Below, piece after piece: positions 46,725 through 61,700 of a DNA stretch of 64,000 nt. The position numbers and the translations under genes were made by a program. The notes beneath the pieces were generated by a model. The model saw only the letters and a program-made list of their open reading frames with translations, was not told the DNA's origin and ran no database searches. This DNA comes from Ifrita kowaldi. Its lineage: Eukaryota; Chordata; Aves; Passeriformes; Cinclosomatidae. Where the stretch lies: NCBI GenBank assembly GCA_013398055.1, contig VZRS01001745.1, positions 189,581 through 253,580 of the forward strand, given 5' to 3'. Positions within the stretch are counted from its first letter, which is position 1. Every line of letters starts with the position of its first letter.

Positions 46725-49700
46725 GTGAGGTACAAATGCTTTGTCCTTTTAGATGCTTCCTTTACATCCACTCTGATGAGTTTAAAATATGCTATTTCAT
46801 CAATGCAGGGGTCTTTTCTTGCCTTTAGAGTAATACATCGTGTCTTTTAAGAATGTACATCCTTCCCTTGGATTCCTGTGCCATTCAGTTTAGAACTGAT
46901 GCATACCCAGGTGTTACATGTAATGACAACCTTCAGTAATTGTGTCCTGTTACAGTGCTGAAGAAATGCATGTTTTATTTTGTTAACCCTATAAAAAAAG
47001 AATACTTTATGGCATGCGTTGGAGTAGGAGAGGTCCAGAACAGGTGAAAATGAGGTCACATTGCTTAGTGATCAAATGTGACAAACAAATAATCCAGGGA
47101 CACAGGATGTGTGTAGGTATTGGGGGAGAGGAGTCTTTCATGTATTTTTTATCAGATATTGCCAGATATTTCTATTCAAGGAGATTTCTGTGCATGAATG
47201 CTCTTCTGCAGAATGTTCTTCTAACATAAAATGCCATTCAGGTAGTGATTTACTTGTGTGCTTCTGGTGTCTGCACATCTTTAACACAACAAGTGCCATT
47301 TGTTTGTTGCTGCTTTTCCGGTGTAGTTCACAGCAAACAGTTTCAGCACAGAAGATTTATACCTACAGAATTTTTGATGAGGTTATTTAGATCAAATCTG
47401 ACTTTTATATAAAATTTAGAAACATTTTTCCTCATTCTTTGATGTGTAGGGTATTAAATTTTGTCGCAAAAACGACAGAGTTGTTTGTGCAGTTGCTGCA
47501 AGAGATGCAACAAATTGCAGCCCTTCTTGCATTGGCCAGATGACAGCCTGACATGTTATTGCACACAGGGACTGCCTATTTTTCCATTATTTTTACATGC
47601 TTAATGTTTGTGTTGTCAGAGTTTCAACAAAACAGATATTTGTGCCTGTGCACTTGAATGAAAATGGGATGTACTCTAAAACTTTGGTTCTGCAAACTTG
47701 ATGAGGATAAGCTCTATTTTTGAAAGATTTTGTCTGATTCTTGGCCTTGTGCTGTACCATTCTTGCCCTTGAGTTGGAGGCTGTGTTGCTTGCGTTTCTG
47801 TGGTGGTAAAGAATCTAAAAAGTGTGTAGAGATTTTTTTCTTCATAGCTAAATGCACGTATGGAAAGGCCAAGTGGAATAGTATCTAGGACTTCTTTTGA
47901 AGTCAAATTAAGTTAGTGAATATTTTACAGTTTTGGTTTTGGTATAAGTCTTCTCAGTTTCTGGGCAGACTTGAGATGTTTTAAAGTGATAAGTGGTTTT
48001 GGGGAGCAGATTTTGAGCAAAAGGGATTTTCTTTTGCCTTAGTAGAGAGGCTTCATTCTAGGAAGCAGGAGTATGAATACTTTTTCAGCATGGAAATGGA
48101 GAACAACAGTAGAACTGCTAGTGTTAGCCTCTTGATCAGAAGGACAAGAGTTCCCTCTGAGTATACTGTATAGCACACTGGTTTTAAATGTTCTTTTCTC
48201 TTTCTTGTTTTGTTTTTGGTTTTTTTTTCTTCATAGAGGTTGCTACTCAAAGCACATTTTACTGTTTTTCCTCTGTGAAAGCAACTAACGTGCATGGATT
48301 CCAGGGATCCGTTGTTTGGCCAGAGTGACTCTGCCACAGCCCTGCCCATCACAGTGCCCCTCTCGGGCAGTTCTCCACCATTGGCTGTGCCGGCGCGGCC
48401 GCCCCAGCCACGGTCCCATTGTGGAGAGGAATTCCACCTGGCCGAGCAGCCCAGGCAGCCCCTCTGTGAGCTGCAGCCCCTGGGAGGGCCCGGTGCACCC
48501 ATGGTGAGTGTGTCTGCAGACAGGGCTGGGGCTGTGTTCACAGATGAGGGGGCTCTTTGAAGAACTCTCTTACATGGTGCTGTGTTGTAGCAGCAGCTGA
48601 TTCAGACTTTATCTCTAGCAACAAGGTGGAACTTTTCAGTGGTACAGTTCATGCTCCAGTTGCCCTTCTTCAGGTAGGCACATCCTGTCTGCAGCCATTA
48701 CTAATTTTATTAAACAACAACTGGTGTCTTTTGTCAGTATCAGGCCTGGATGCTGTAGTGTGATAAGATCTTGTACTTCTGCTGCTGCTGTTTTCTCTAA
48801 TTTCTCTGGATAAGTCACTCTGGTTTTTTTTGGGAAATCAGAACATTAGCAGTAAGCTAAGTCATTACATCTCACCTTTTCCCCAGCTCTCAAATAATTT
48901 TATTAAAATGTTGCTTTGTAATTTGTGACATCTATTTTGTAAAAAACGTAACTCTCTCACCCAGAGTCCTTTGTCATTATGGGTGAATATACCATAAGGA
49001 GTTGTTTTAAGTTTTTCAGAATCCAAGGTGATTTCATTTGTATTTTTTTTTGAGTCCTGGAGCTTTTCTTCTCTCTGCTTTTGCATGAAATGCTGCCCAC
49101 AGAAGTCAGTTTCTTAGGAGTAAAGGTCAAAATTTTTATGTTATGAGTAGTTCTGCTAGTCCATGAATGGGGTTACAATGAATCCAGCTATGAATAGCTT
49201 TCAGGTATTTGATAGCTTTAATAACAGTGTTGTAAGTTTCAAATAAATGTGTAATTCATTGTAGAATCAGGTAAGGTAGTGGGATTTTTTTCTTTCCTTA
49301 ATTAAAGGGCTATTTTAAAAAGGGAAAGTGATTTTAAGAAATTGACAATAAAGAGACAGTTTTTTTATTATGTAAAATCAAGCAAATATACAGGCCCTAA
49401 TTCTGAGCAAAATATTTCCTATTCTGGTAATAATCAAACCCAGTCATGCTGCATGATCACCATACAAACTAGTGCCATTCATGCTTCTCTGTGACTGCCT
49501 TACAGATGATTGTTGCCAGCCAGTCAGAAGATGGACAGGTGCTGCATGTCATTCCTTCTGCCCAGCCAGGAGTGACCCAAGTGATTATTCCTCCAGGTCA
49601 GCTTCTGGATGTGACTGGCACGCAGGGTGAGTTTAACCTATGGGACTTGAGGGTTTGTGCTCCTGTGAGTCAGCACATCCTGCATGGTCTTTTTTAAGCA

Positions 49701-52700
49701 CCTTGTTTCCTTTCCTTAGTCAGTTTTAAGACAAAATACCCACAGATTCTGCTTTCTGATTATGAATCTGGGGCCTCACACACCACAATTTCTATTGGGC
49801 AAAAGCCTTATGAAAGAAGAGCTATTATGCTTCCTTTCTGAAGGGCATGTGATGGGTAGATTGACATATCAAGCACAGAGTTGTTTCTTGCCTTATTTTC
49901 CATTAATAAGGATATTTGTGCCATTGGCTGTACTATCAGCTTCAAATTTTCAGTATTTGTTTACTTCATTTTGAATGAAGTAGTTAATTCCTGTAGTGCA
50001 GACAGGCCAGAAGAACATTAAATCTTTTGTTCCAGAGATCACTGGTGATGATCTATCTTTTGTGAAGCCAGGAATGAATCACTTAGGTAGAAATTCAGTT
50101 CCCAGTCAAGGAAAATGAGATGTAACTTTCCATTCATTGGGATGTGTTAATTGTCACATTTTAAGCATATGCACAACTAGAAGTACAAATTTTCAGGTTT
50201 TCTCTAGAAAATGGACATACTGAAATATGAAAGCATTGATTATTTTTCTGCAATCCTTGCTGGATGGCAGAACACTGTGTACTAGTTTGCATTCACAGAG
50301 TAAGACTGAGAAGGAGGTGGTCACATTTTGTTAAACTCTCAAATGTTTTTTAAACTGTTTTTTCATTCTCTCTATAAAATTCTCAAAATTTGAGCACTGG
50401 TTTAGTGTTCCTGTGGAATGATAGCTCACAGTAAGACAAAAGTCCTGGTGCTAGGTGGATAGAAGAAAGATTTGTGACTCAAGTCATGATTTAACCCTTT
50501 TCACTTAGGGTTGCAATATTGTTTCATGACCTTGCATTGAAAGGCTTGTTCCTGCCCTAATGCTCACCCTTCCCTCCCTCTCCAGCTCTTGCAGGGGTAG
50601 GACCAGGTTTGGTTACAGCAGTGTCTTGCATTTCTTTAAAGTCAACTGTGAGCCTTTAGTTACAAAGCAATTGCTGCTACTCTTTGTAAGCACTAATTTC
50701 CAATACTAAATAGTAGTTTTGCATTTCCATTTTTCATTCAACATGGGGTTCACTGTCACAGTGTTTGAATACATGTTCTACAACAGTGCTGCAGGTGTCG
50801 TTTGTGGGATTTTTTTTTTGTTTGTTTTGTTTGCTTCTTTTTGTGACATACTGAGTAAAAGACTTTGTAGTTATTTGGTCTTTAAAAGGCAGTTAGGAAG
50901 AATGGTCAGCAGTTTACTGTGGAGGTGAAAGAGGAAGGAGAATGGCCTGTCAGCCCCTGAGTTTCACTTGTCTGCACATGGTGGTAATGCATGGAATGGT
51001 GCCGACTTCAGAGTAGCCTGTAGTGTCTTGAGGGCACATCTCTGTAGGAGGAGCCAGTGCTTTGAGCCAGAGTGGTGTTAATCCAAGTGCACACTTACGA
51101 ATCTTCTTATGGAGCTTTCCTGTGGATCCATTTCTGTACTGTGTTAATAGCTTACCACTCTGTCTCTGGATGAGGGAAGGAGGCTTTCATAATTGAGGGG
51201 CAAAAATCCCTCATCTGAAGAGACCTTGTGTGTTTACGTTGAGACCAAAATATTGAACGTCTGCTTTCACAGTTTTCCATTATGTTTTTATTTAACTGTA
51301 CACACAGCCTTCAATCTAGGAGCAATTTTTGGCTTGTGGATTGCTCCCTATTACCAAGAAAGGCTGAAACATTTGTTCTAACAGCATGTCAGATTCAATT
51401 ACAAGAGGCCTGTTTTTCTTGTTTAAGTGTTCTTTTCTAAGTACAAAGCAGTATCATTACCTCATTTTTTCTTATTTTAAAAGCAACCAGTATGTGACTT
51501 GCAGCTGAACAAAATACTTGAGCAATCCTGTGTGGATTCCTGGAAGCAGAGTAACTTGCAAGTTGTTCTAATTATTTGCTTTGTTGTGGAAGGTTTCATA
51601 AGCAGTAGCACAGTTATCAGAGTCCTTAAATATAAGCAACCTTATCAAGTGTATCTTCATATGTGTGCCAGGAGTTTGAGCATTGATTCACAACTATTAC
51701 TTTATCACCTGTAAAACTTCTTTCCTATGTCAAAAGGCTTGCTTTAACTACACACAAAGTTTAATCATAACTTGTTTTTCCCCATTCTACATTCAGTTAT
51801 TAACCAAGACGCTGCTGTATTTTTATAGATATTTTGGAAGAGAAGTGTGATGATGGGAATCTGCAGACTGTGGTGGTGGCTTCTATAGCAGACAGTGCAA
51901 GCAGTTACATTCTACATCCCCAGGCATCTCTCACTGTATCAAAAAAAACAACTGCCAGGTAGGTCAGGGGTTAAAAGGATGAACAATCACTTTGATCCAA
52001 TGTTAGCACTGCCTTTTATTCTTCCAGTTTGTTTTTGCAATGGTTATCACAGAATTACCATGGAACAGAGGTTACGAACCTGCAGTGTTAGTGAATGATG
52101 TGTAGCTAACTGTTTCCAGGCAGCTTTTGTGTGTGCTGGAGCAATAGGGAAAGCAGTTAAAGTACCTCTATTCCAGAGATATATTCTGACCACAGCAATA
52201 GGTGAGCATTTAAAGTAACACAATGCCAATTACTGAAATTACTTTAAACAGATACTGTTACTGCCTGCCAGGAGTTGAAAGTGACCAAGTGAAGGAACTG
52301 CAGGGAAAGTTGATGTTTGAGCGAGTAGAGTTTCTTGGATGAATGTACTAAAACTTATACAAACCATGCTCCCACAAGAACAGTTACTTGTAGAGATGAA
52401 TTTTTTAGATGGAGTTTTCAATAGTTGCCATTGACTGTGAGAGCCTAATCTTTGTTCTCTGGATAACTTCTTCAGTGTCCTTTGATAAAATATGAGAAAG
52501 TTGCTGCTAATGGTGTGTGTTGGTGAAACACTTAGATTGATCAGCTAAGTTTCCAAAGTTAGTTAGTTGTTAGGTATTCTTCACTTGATATCCACCCAAA
52601 TCTCTCCCCATGCTAAATGTTGCCTACTGTTTTAATTCCTGAATACTCTGGAATTCCTTTTTACTTCAAAAAATCCTCACAACCTCAAACCAACTAAATA

Positions 52701-55700
52701 AAGCAACAGCAGCAATGAAAAGTGACAACAACAAAAAACTCCCAAAGAAGGCATTTGCTCTGTGGACTGCAAGCTGGTTTTGCATTGGTTCATGCTCTTT
52801 AGAAATCAAGTAGTAGAAAAGATTAGAGTAATCTCACTAAAACAGAAATTATATATATTCAAGAAACATGTAAAACAAAGAGAGAAGTTTGTGAATGGAT
52901 GTTGTGAACACAGTCTGTACATGTCAGAAAAATAATCTTGGAAATGAGATATATTTGTGTAGACAGGAGGTGATACACTTGTTTTGGAGTAATAAACAGT
53001 GAGTAAGCATTGTTTCTGCCCCAGGATTTAGGGAATGGAGAAATTAGGTATGTACTTAAAATAGTTACTGGAACTGTTTTTCAGTAATTTAAAATAAATT
53101 AAAATGTGCAGCATGCAACAAGGGTTCGATATTGGTTTTAATCTTCAGCATTTTACCATCATTTTGCATAAGAAAATGATCAAGAAAATCAGCTGGTCTA
53201 TTTCACCATGTTTTGTCTATTGTTGTCAGGTAACAGCACTAAGAATACTGAATGTTTGGAGGATTTGAATGTAGAAAACAGTGCGGTTTTTTTAATACTT
53301 TTATTCACTGTAAATTATTTTAACAATGAAGTAGAATATGAAGAAAATGAACCACATGTTTTGAAGGCATATTGATAAACTATCCATAGTTTGACCATAT
53401 GCTCTAGGGTTATATATAATACACTGATTTGATGTTACCTGTAGTTTAGTCTAAATTGTAGCTTTTCTGAATGTCTGTATAGACTTCTGTTATTTTACTT
53501 TTTTCAGGGTAGTGGAAGATCCTTTTCCCATCCCTCTTCAGCCATTACCGCTAAACACGCCTGCATGGGCGCGCCGTCTCAGGAGCTGTGAGGTGGGCCA
53601 CAAAGAATTCTGACTTGGTGTTTTATCATCTAACTCTAAGATAATGATCCTATTTTGTGAAAGGAATAATTCATAGCTGTAGAAGTGTTCAAGCTTCCTG
53701 GTATATAGCACTGGGACTGCTAGCACAGTTAAACACATAAAATGCTGTGAAATCCCTTTCTAATTTGAGAATTTTAGAATAACTGACCGTCACCAGCTCC
53801 TGAAGTAAAAAAAAGTGCTGCTGGAAACCTGATACCTTGTAGTGCTGGGAAGAGCCATTGTGTGCCATGTTAGAGTTTGCTCTTGAGCTACAGTGCAAAC
53901 TTTGCTGACTTCTGCAACTGTTCATTTTGGTTTGTGTTATCACATAGCAATCAAAACCCATGTGACTGGCCAGTGTCAAGTCTGAGACTTAATGCACCCT
54001 AATATCAATATTTTAGTAAGGATTCCTATTTTATATATTCTTGCTGATTTTTTTTTGGTCCCAGCAGATTAGGTTACATGTGCTTGTTTTCTCTTTTGTT
54101 AAAAAATGCTCTGTCTTTATTCTCTGTGATGGATTTTGACCTAAACAGAACTCTTCCTTTATTTGCGTATTGTTAGATGTCTGCAGAACTGTCCAGATGA
54201 CTGGGATACTAGCAGCAGCTAGAATGCATCATAAGTCACTTAACAGGAAGGGAGGGGAGATGGGAAGTTTCTTGAGAGATCAACTATGCCTTCCTCCTCC
54301 TACCAGACTCTTCCTAATAGATGTTTATTTTACTTTCTCTTAATACTTTTTAGAAGGAAAGCTCATACTCTCTAGCTGCTTAATCTCTTTTGATATTTCT
54401 ACCACTTCTTTTTTTTTTTCCTATTGGCTTGCCCACTGATAACTAGAAGTTGCAGTTTGAGGGACCTAGAAATTGAATTTCTTTCTCATCTGCTTTGAAA
54501 CAATTTTTAAATTAAATATATTCATCTATTCCCTTTGTGTTATGCCTTTTATTTAATACAAATGGTACTGTCCACTCTTACGTCCGCATAAATATTAAGA
54601 GGTCAGAAAATTAATAGCATGAATTTTTCCATGGTGGAAATACCATTTTTATAGAATCAGTTTCTTAATTCAGTTGGCCAGTTAGTTGATAAAGTTCACT
54701 GTGTTTTTAGCACTATGTGGTATATTCTTTCCCATCTTAACATCGATGTGGCTTACCTGAATCATTTATTATTGGTATTGTATTACTGGAGGACTTATGA
54801 TCTGCTTTGTCTATCTATTGCAAGAAATTTCACCTGCTGTGTTTTAAAATTCACAGCAGCATTTATAGAAAAGTTCTTATTTTTAAAGAAAAGGAAATAG
54901 AAATAATGTCTGTTTGAATGTGTTCTGAGGACACAAACATCTCTCTCTGCTGCTCAGCAGAGCTGTTGCCTGTATGCATTAATCCTCTCTGATCCACCAG
55001 GGAGAGCTGGGATGTATGTACCTTTTTTGGGGCACAGACTGAAGACACTGGGATTTTGAGGTGTCATTTGTCTTTCAGGTGTCAAAATGTTTTGTTACTA
55101 GTAACAGAATTGAAGGGTCCTACTGGAATTTGGAGATCCAGTTTGGAGAGATGCGGGTAAATACGTCTGCTCACAACTCTACTCTTTCAGTTGTCTGCTG
55201 GAACTGAAACAAAGCAGTGTTGAGGTCTCTGTGACTCTCACAAGGTGTCAGCAGGTGAAGCTGCTGCACTCCAAAGGGCAGTGACTCCTTTGGCAGTTAC
55301 TGCTGCAGGCAAACAGCAGTAAAAGCTGCAGCCATCCAAATTACCACCAAGCTCTGTGTGTGGTGTCAATTCCCTACTGCCTTGAAATGTTCAGCTTACA
55401 CTTGCTGTGTCTGGGCTGCAAAATGCCTCTGCTACCCTGCTGCTGTTAGTTTCCTCGAGGAAAACTGCAGTCTTGGTGTGTGTACTTTAGGGTAAGCTTT
55501 GTATGTACCTTTGCTGAGGCAAGGCCAGGGGAGAGAGGAGGAATTGCTCCTTTTTTTGTGGCTTGAACCTTGGAGGTAAAGGACTGGAGAGTATGCGATT
55601 AGTTCATGGTAATTACATTGTTACAGAGTTGATTTCAAACCAGTTACTTTCAATAACCTATTTAGTTTTCAGTGTCTGATCAGAATGCATTTCCTGCATA

Positions 55701-58700
55701 TATCAGCATACTGAAATAAAATGTTATTGAAAACTGCATATAGTTTACTGCATTTTGTATAGTTAATTAACCATACAAAATAAGGTTAATTTATTTGTCT
55801 GAAGAAGATAGTCTCATTTGTCCATTTTTTCCCTACTTGTGAAGCTTGTAGAAAGCAGGAATCTTACATGCTTTATGGTTTTCTTCTCATCCTCCTCCTC
55901 CTCCTCTCCCAGCAATTTAGGGAAAATGATCTAACTCTTGCAAAAGTAAAGCCAGAATAGGAGAGAGTGCCTTAACTTTTGCTGATTTTCTGGCACAAGA
56001 GTTTTATCAGTCTTCTCATCTCTCTAGAATAAGGTCAATGACCTATCTATAGTGGTAGGTATAAGATATGGGGAAAAAACAGAGCTGGGTTGTGCAGTAT
56101 TTATTATGTGCAGTGGTGCTGTAATCCCTCTTCTGAAAGGCAGCGTCCCAGGTTTCTGGAAAGAACGAAGTTCTGGTACTTCTCAGGCTACTTTGCTTCT
56201 CCTGAATTTTTCAGAACAAGTTTTGGACAGAAGTGTTATTTATAACTTCTAGCTAAACAATTGCCAATGTCTCTTGCTCCCCACAGCCATGAGTGGAGCC
56301 TGTGCAGACTTGGTTAGCTGCTGCAGCGGTGCCTGCAGAGCAGTGAGCTCTGAGGTGTGAGCAGCTCATGTCTCAGTGACTCACACCTGGTGCACACACA
56401 GCCCTCTGTGTCTGGCCTTGCACTAGCAGCAGCACTGTGCTGGCCCAGTTCATTCACAAGATCTTCACTGGGTCTTCGTTGACTTGAGGTCTTGCTAACC
56501 ACAGACCTTCTGTGTGATAATCTTGGAGAGACACCATTGCTCCTTTTGCTGTCAGTATTATTTAAACCTCTGGCTGTTCTTTCACTGAAGGTGGCTAAAT
56601 AAATCTATCAGACCTTAGTACTCATTCTCCATGTGTTTATGCCACAGATACAATATAAGACTGAGCTGGCAAACTACTCTGGCTGTTACAGCTTGGTTAC
56701 AGGCTGACCTTGAGCTGCAGATGAACAGAAGCAAGCATGGAATTCTGGGTTTGGATGGGAAGTTCTTCTCTGTCTCAGTAATTTTGTTGCTTGCTGGCTG
56801 GCCCTGGTAGACCAGCACTGAACCAAATGTGATGGCACTGAGTATCTGGGTAACTACTTTGAGTCAAGTTAGATGCAGTTTTTGTGGAGTTGCCCAGACA
56901 TCAGCAGAGTTCATTGAGATCATCATCAGTTTGCACGTGGCAAATCTGGCACAGTGTGTTGTGTAATGTTGGGAATCAAGAGTGCCTCGCAGGTTGGGAG
57001 GGATGCTGTGTGAGACGTTCAGTTCAAAATTAGTGCACTAAGTAGGTGGGACAGTTACTGGTGGTATGGGCAGGTGCATTCTGCTCCAGCTCGGTGCAGG
57101 GTGTGTGTGTGGCAGTAGATGCAGAGACAATTATTAGTGATTCAGAGATTCTCTATGGCAGTCAAGTGAAAAACTTCATCTAATACTAATTTGTCTGGTC
57201 AGTGACTGCCACTGAAGTGTGTGTTGGGGGTAAACCACAGGAGTGAAGTTGTCCTCTGGAAATCAGAGTTGGCAGTGACTGTAACCTTTTCAGGGGTTCT
57301 TTGTGTTCTTAGGGTCTTGGATGGCTGACAAACTCCTGACCTCAGTGGGGACTGCTCTTGTGTTAGATCCTATAGTAAATCTCTTCATGAGGATACTACT
57401 GTGGGGACGAAAAACATGGAATGCAAAAATCTGGGCCTATGTTCTCACCTGCCGGAGTCCCTGACTGCTTTTGTTTTCTTGTGTAATGTTCAGCAGTCAG
57501 GTGGGTGAATAATCCTGTTATTTCCCGTCCTTTCCATGCAGAGAATTGGGGACTCGTACCGCGGCTATTGTGTGAGCGAGACAGAGTTAGAGAGCGTTCT
57601 CACGCTACACAAGCAGCAAACACAAAGTGTGTGGGGGACGCGCCAGTCTCCAAGCCCAGCCAAACCCGCCACACGGTTGATGTGGAAATCTCAGTATGTC
57701 CCATATGATGGGATCCCCTTTGTCAATGCAGGTAACTAACTTTTATTTTAATAACTGCTTTCAAAATTTCAACATCAGCTCCCAACTGGCCGTAGAGAAG
57801 AATCTTTATGTTGTTCCTTAGTTTTGATAAGGTCAAGACACGAACACAAAAAAAGGAGCAGCTTGGACACTGCTGTGAGAGTCTGAAGGAGCTTGTTTCC
57901 TTTTTTATGTTTTGTTGTGATTATTTCCTTTTGTCCTTTAGAAATTAGCTAAGTACCATTTGATGGGGGTTCTTGTGATGAGGTCTTTAGGTGAAGGTCC
58001 CATCTGCTCTATTAGGACGTGAAAGTTCTTGTAAGGATAAGAGCTTGTTTGGTTATTCTTGCCTAACTTGAACACCTTTTGAAGAGTTTGTTCCACTGGA
58101 GTCAATAAACTGGAGTCAAATTGCAACCTCTAAAGTAATAAATAAATTCAAAAAGCCGAACAAACAAGATAAACATCAACAGACCTCAGCAGAGAGACTT
58201 TTGGTGTTTGGGGTTTTTTTTGAAATGTACATGCAAACTTCACAGCTTGGTAATTACATATTTAGCTCATGCAGTGCATATGTGAAATTGCTAAGTTTAA
58301 TTTGGATATAAAATGAACGGGCTTTAATTGCTACATGGAGAAAATGAGTGACAGGAATGTAGGTTATGTTTGGGGTTTTTTCTTCTTTTTTTCCCTGAAA
58401 GTTACTGAAAAAGGGAAATGTTAGCATCATTTTTAAAGCTTCAGCCATAAACTGTGAGATAAAAGAAAACTAAGAATGAAATCAAAGCAACATACCCTTT
58501 TTTTTCCCTGAACATGCATATGAGACATCTTTAGTTTCATGTAGATCATTTGGTGTCTTATGGAAACACATTGTGTTGCTGTTGTAATACTTCAAAAGTT
58601 TTTGGGTATATCACTTGTGGCATAGGCAGCTCCTTGCCTGCATATTGGAGTACACAAACTATAAATAAAAAATAACTAATCGTGATTTGGAAGAAATTTG

Positions 58701-61700
58701 GAAGATGTTCCTTTCTTGACCACTTTAATGCTTTGCTTGTCAATCCTTTTGTTAGAGATCTGACTGGAAGAAGTCACTGAATTCGAGTTCAGAGCAAAAC
58801 AGTATTTATTTAAGCCTGTCTGGCTTTGTGTGGGTGTGCTGTGCTGAAACTGTGTTATTTAGCAGTTAAGATTTCTTAACTGCAAGGCTGAGCTTTTATG
58901 GGACAGCATGGTCTGAAGTGTTGATTTAAGCCAGGAGGCTGGAAATGGCTGCTGACCTTATCTTGTGGTTTGACCCCATCTGGAAATTAGTACAGAGCTG
59001 CTCACTTATTCTTCCAGTGGGATGTGGGAGAGAATCAGAAGGGTAAACGTGAGAAAACTCATGGGTTGAGATAGGAACTATTTAAAAGGTAAAGGAAAAT
59101 ACACACACACAAGGAAATCAAAGTAAGGATTCACTCACAACTTCCATCCCCAGGACAGCAGGACACCATAATTTGTAATGGTTACTTGGGAAGACAAACA
59201 CTCTAACTTTGAATGTCCCCCTCTTCCTCCTGCTTCTCTTGGCTCTATATGCTGCACATGATGCCATATCATATGGAATATGACTTTGGTCATTTTGGGC
59301 CAGCTGTCCTGGCTGTGTCCCCTCCCAGTTTCTTGTGTCCCTCAGCCTCCTCACTGGTGGGGTGGGGTGAGAGGCAGAAAAGACCTTGACCCTGTGTAAG
59401 CCCTGCTCTGCAGTAACTAAACATCCCTGTGTTATCAGCAGTTTCCAGCACAAATCCAAAACACAGCCTCACACTGGCTACTGTGAAGAACATTAACTCT
59501 ATCCCAACCAAAACCATCACACCTTTGATTTCAGCTGGGGTTTTCTCCATTGTTTTGGGCGTTCTGCTTTTTATGTTTATTACCAGCATTGTATTCTTTT
59601 GGTAACTTGCAAGACTTCTCATCTTGTAAAGTATTGGTGCTCACCAGGAATATTTTGCCTTCACATACGTTGCAGAAGTTCTGTGAGGTGTAATAAGGTT
59701 GAGAAATGGTTTAAAGTGCTATGTATTCTTACATGCTGGGAGAGAAGCATTTGCACTGTATTTTCTTGCTATACCTAAGGGTTCTGCCTTTGAAGAGTCT
59801 GATGGCAAACAGAAGTAACTGCTTCAGAACTCTAATCTCTTCTGTGGTTAGTATTTCACTGTAATGAATTCAGTGATTGCTTGAACAGAGTGTATTACTT
59901 TCTGTTTCCAGGAAGCAGAGCCATTGTAATGGAGTGCCAGTATGGGCCAAGGAGGAAAGGATTTCAGCCCAAAAAAGCTGGTGAGCAGGAAAGCACCTCT
60001 GGCCAGCTGTACAAAGCCACTTGTCCAGCAAGGTGAGAATTATGTATAAAGCTGTAAGAGTGACTGAGCATCCACAGAAAGCATTCTTTCTGTGAGCCCT
60101 GACAGAGCACTGGTTTGGGGTGGTAGCTGATACTCACTGTAGATCTTAGCTTTATCTCCTTGGTAACTTGAGGTTGATACTTATTTAGAGGTAAGGAGGA
60201 AATGCTGTCCTGTTTGACTGAATCAGGCTGAAATTTAATAGGTTGCCTGGATGCAAAGTAGCAGTACATCACTAATGGAATACAAGTGGGATTCGTTATC
60301 TACCTGAGCATTCATGAGTTATTGTGGTGTCCTTTAGTGACTACTTCTGCTCCTAAAACTTTGTCATCTTACTTGTTTCTTCTTCAGGCTTTTAATTGCA
60401 CTGATCTCAGTCAATCATCCTAGTTTAGCACGTGTCCTGTGTGCTGAAGGAGTTACAGTTCTTCCTGTTCACTGGGGATTTTCTCCTCCTTCAACACTAA
60501 TGTTTTTTTTCCTCACCCTTGAGCATTCTCCTGGGTGCTTGTTCAGTTTTTCCTGAGCTAAGAGTGTGTTTGATGAATAGTTGCAGCTAGGTCTGTATGT
60601 GCTCAATTCTGCGTAGCTGGGTGAGCTGCAGCCTGCTTACAATTGGTATTGTGCTTTTACTATGCTGGGGGATGAGGGCTTTTGCTGAGGAGTAAAATCA
60701 CTCTGGCTGAGTGGCTTCCAGACCAGAACAGAAGTGTGTCTGTCTGCATCCATATCTGTTAATGTACCCTTAAGAATTTTACCATTCTTTAAGAGACTCC
60801 TCACACCCAACATTGTTCTGCTTGAACTATTTCCATATTAATGCCTGATATGAAGTAAGTGGGATTTTTGCCTTTCCCCTCCCAAGGCCAAAGTATACTG
60901 ATGGAGAATTTTTTTTATTCCTCCTTGGAAGGATCTATATTAAAAAGGTTCAAAAGTTTCCAGAATACAGGGTTCCTACTGACCCTAAAATTGACAAGAA
61001 AGTCATAAGAATGGAGCAGGAGAAAGCATTCAACATGCTGAAGAAGAACTTGATAGATGCTGGTGGTGTCCTCAGGTGAAACTTCCACTTTTTTCTTTAT
61101 TTTCACAAATGAAGCAGAAAAGAGCAGTATTTTACTTGGTCTTCTTTTTTTTTTTTTTTTTCCACTTAGTCACTTATTAATAATAAAAAAATCCACAATG
61201 TCAGTAAGACTTCTGTGGCACTGAAGTATTAATTCAGTAAATGTGTTAAGCACTAAGCTGTGGAACTTCAGCAGGTGTTTCCATGCAGGGGATCGATAGA
61301 AATTGTATTAATTTGGGGTTTGATCTAGTTCATTTTACATTGAAAGGTGTGTGAGTGCCCTGAGTTCTGAAAGACATCTTCTTTCTCAAGGGCTGTAAAA
61401 ACTTAAGTCACTCTGGCTAGGTTGTTGGTAGCTGTCAGACTGTTCCCCCAAGACACTAATTTTTCGCCTTTGTTTGAGAACTGTGTATATAAGCTCTCTC
61501 CTCCTTCCCAGGTGGTATGTACAGTTACCTACTCAGCAAGCCCACCAATATCATGAAATGGAAACTTCCTGCCTCCCTCCTTCGCCCTCCCATTTTTCTG
61601 TGTCTTCTCCTGAGGAGGAGGAGGAAGTTGTTAGAGATGAGAACAGTACTCTGCCTTCTCGACTTCATCCTCAAGTGGCAGACAAGATCCGAGAGCTGGT

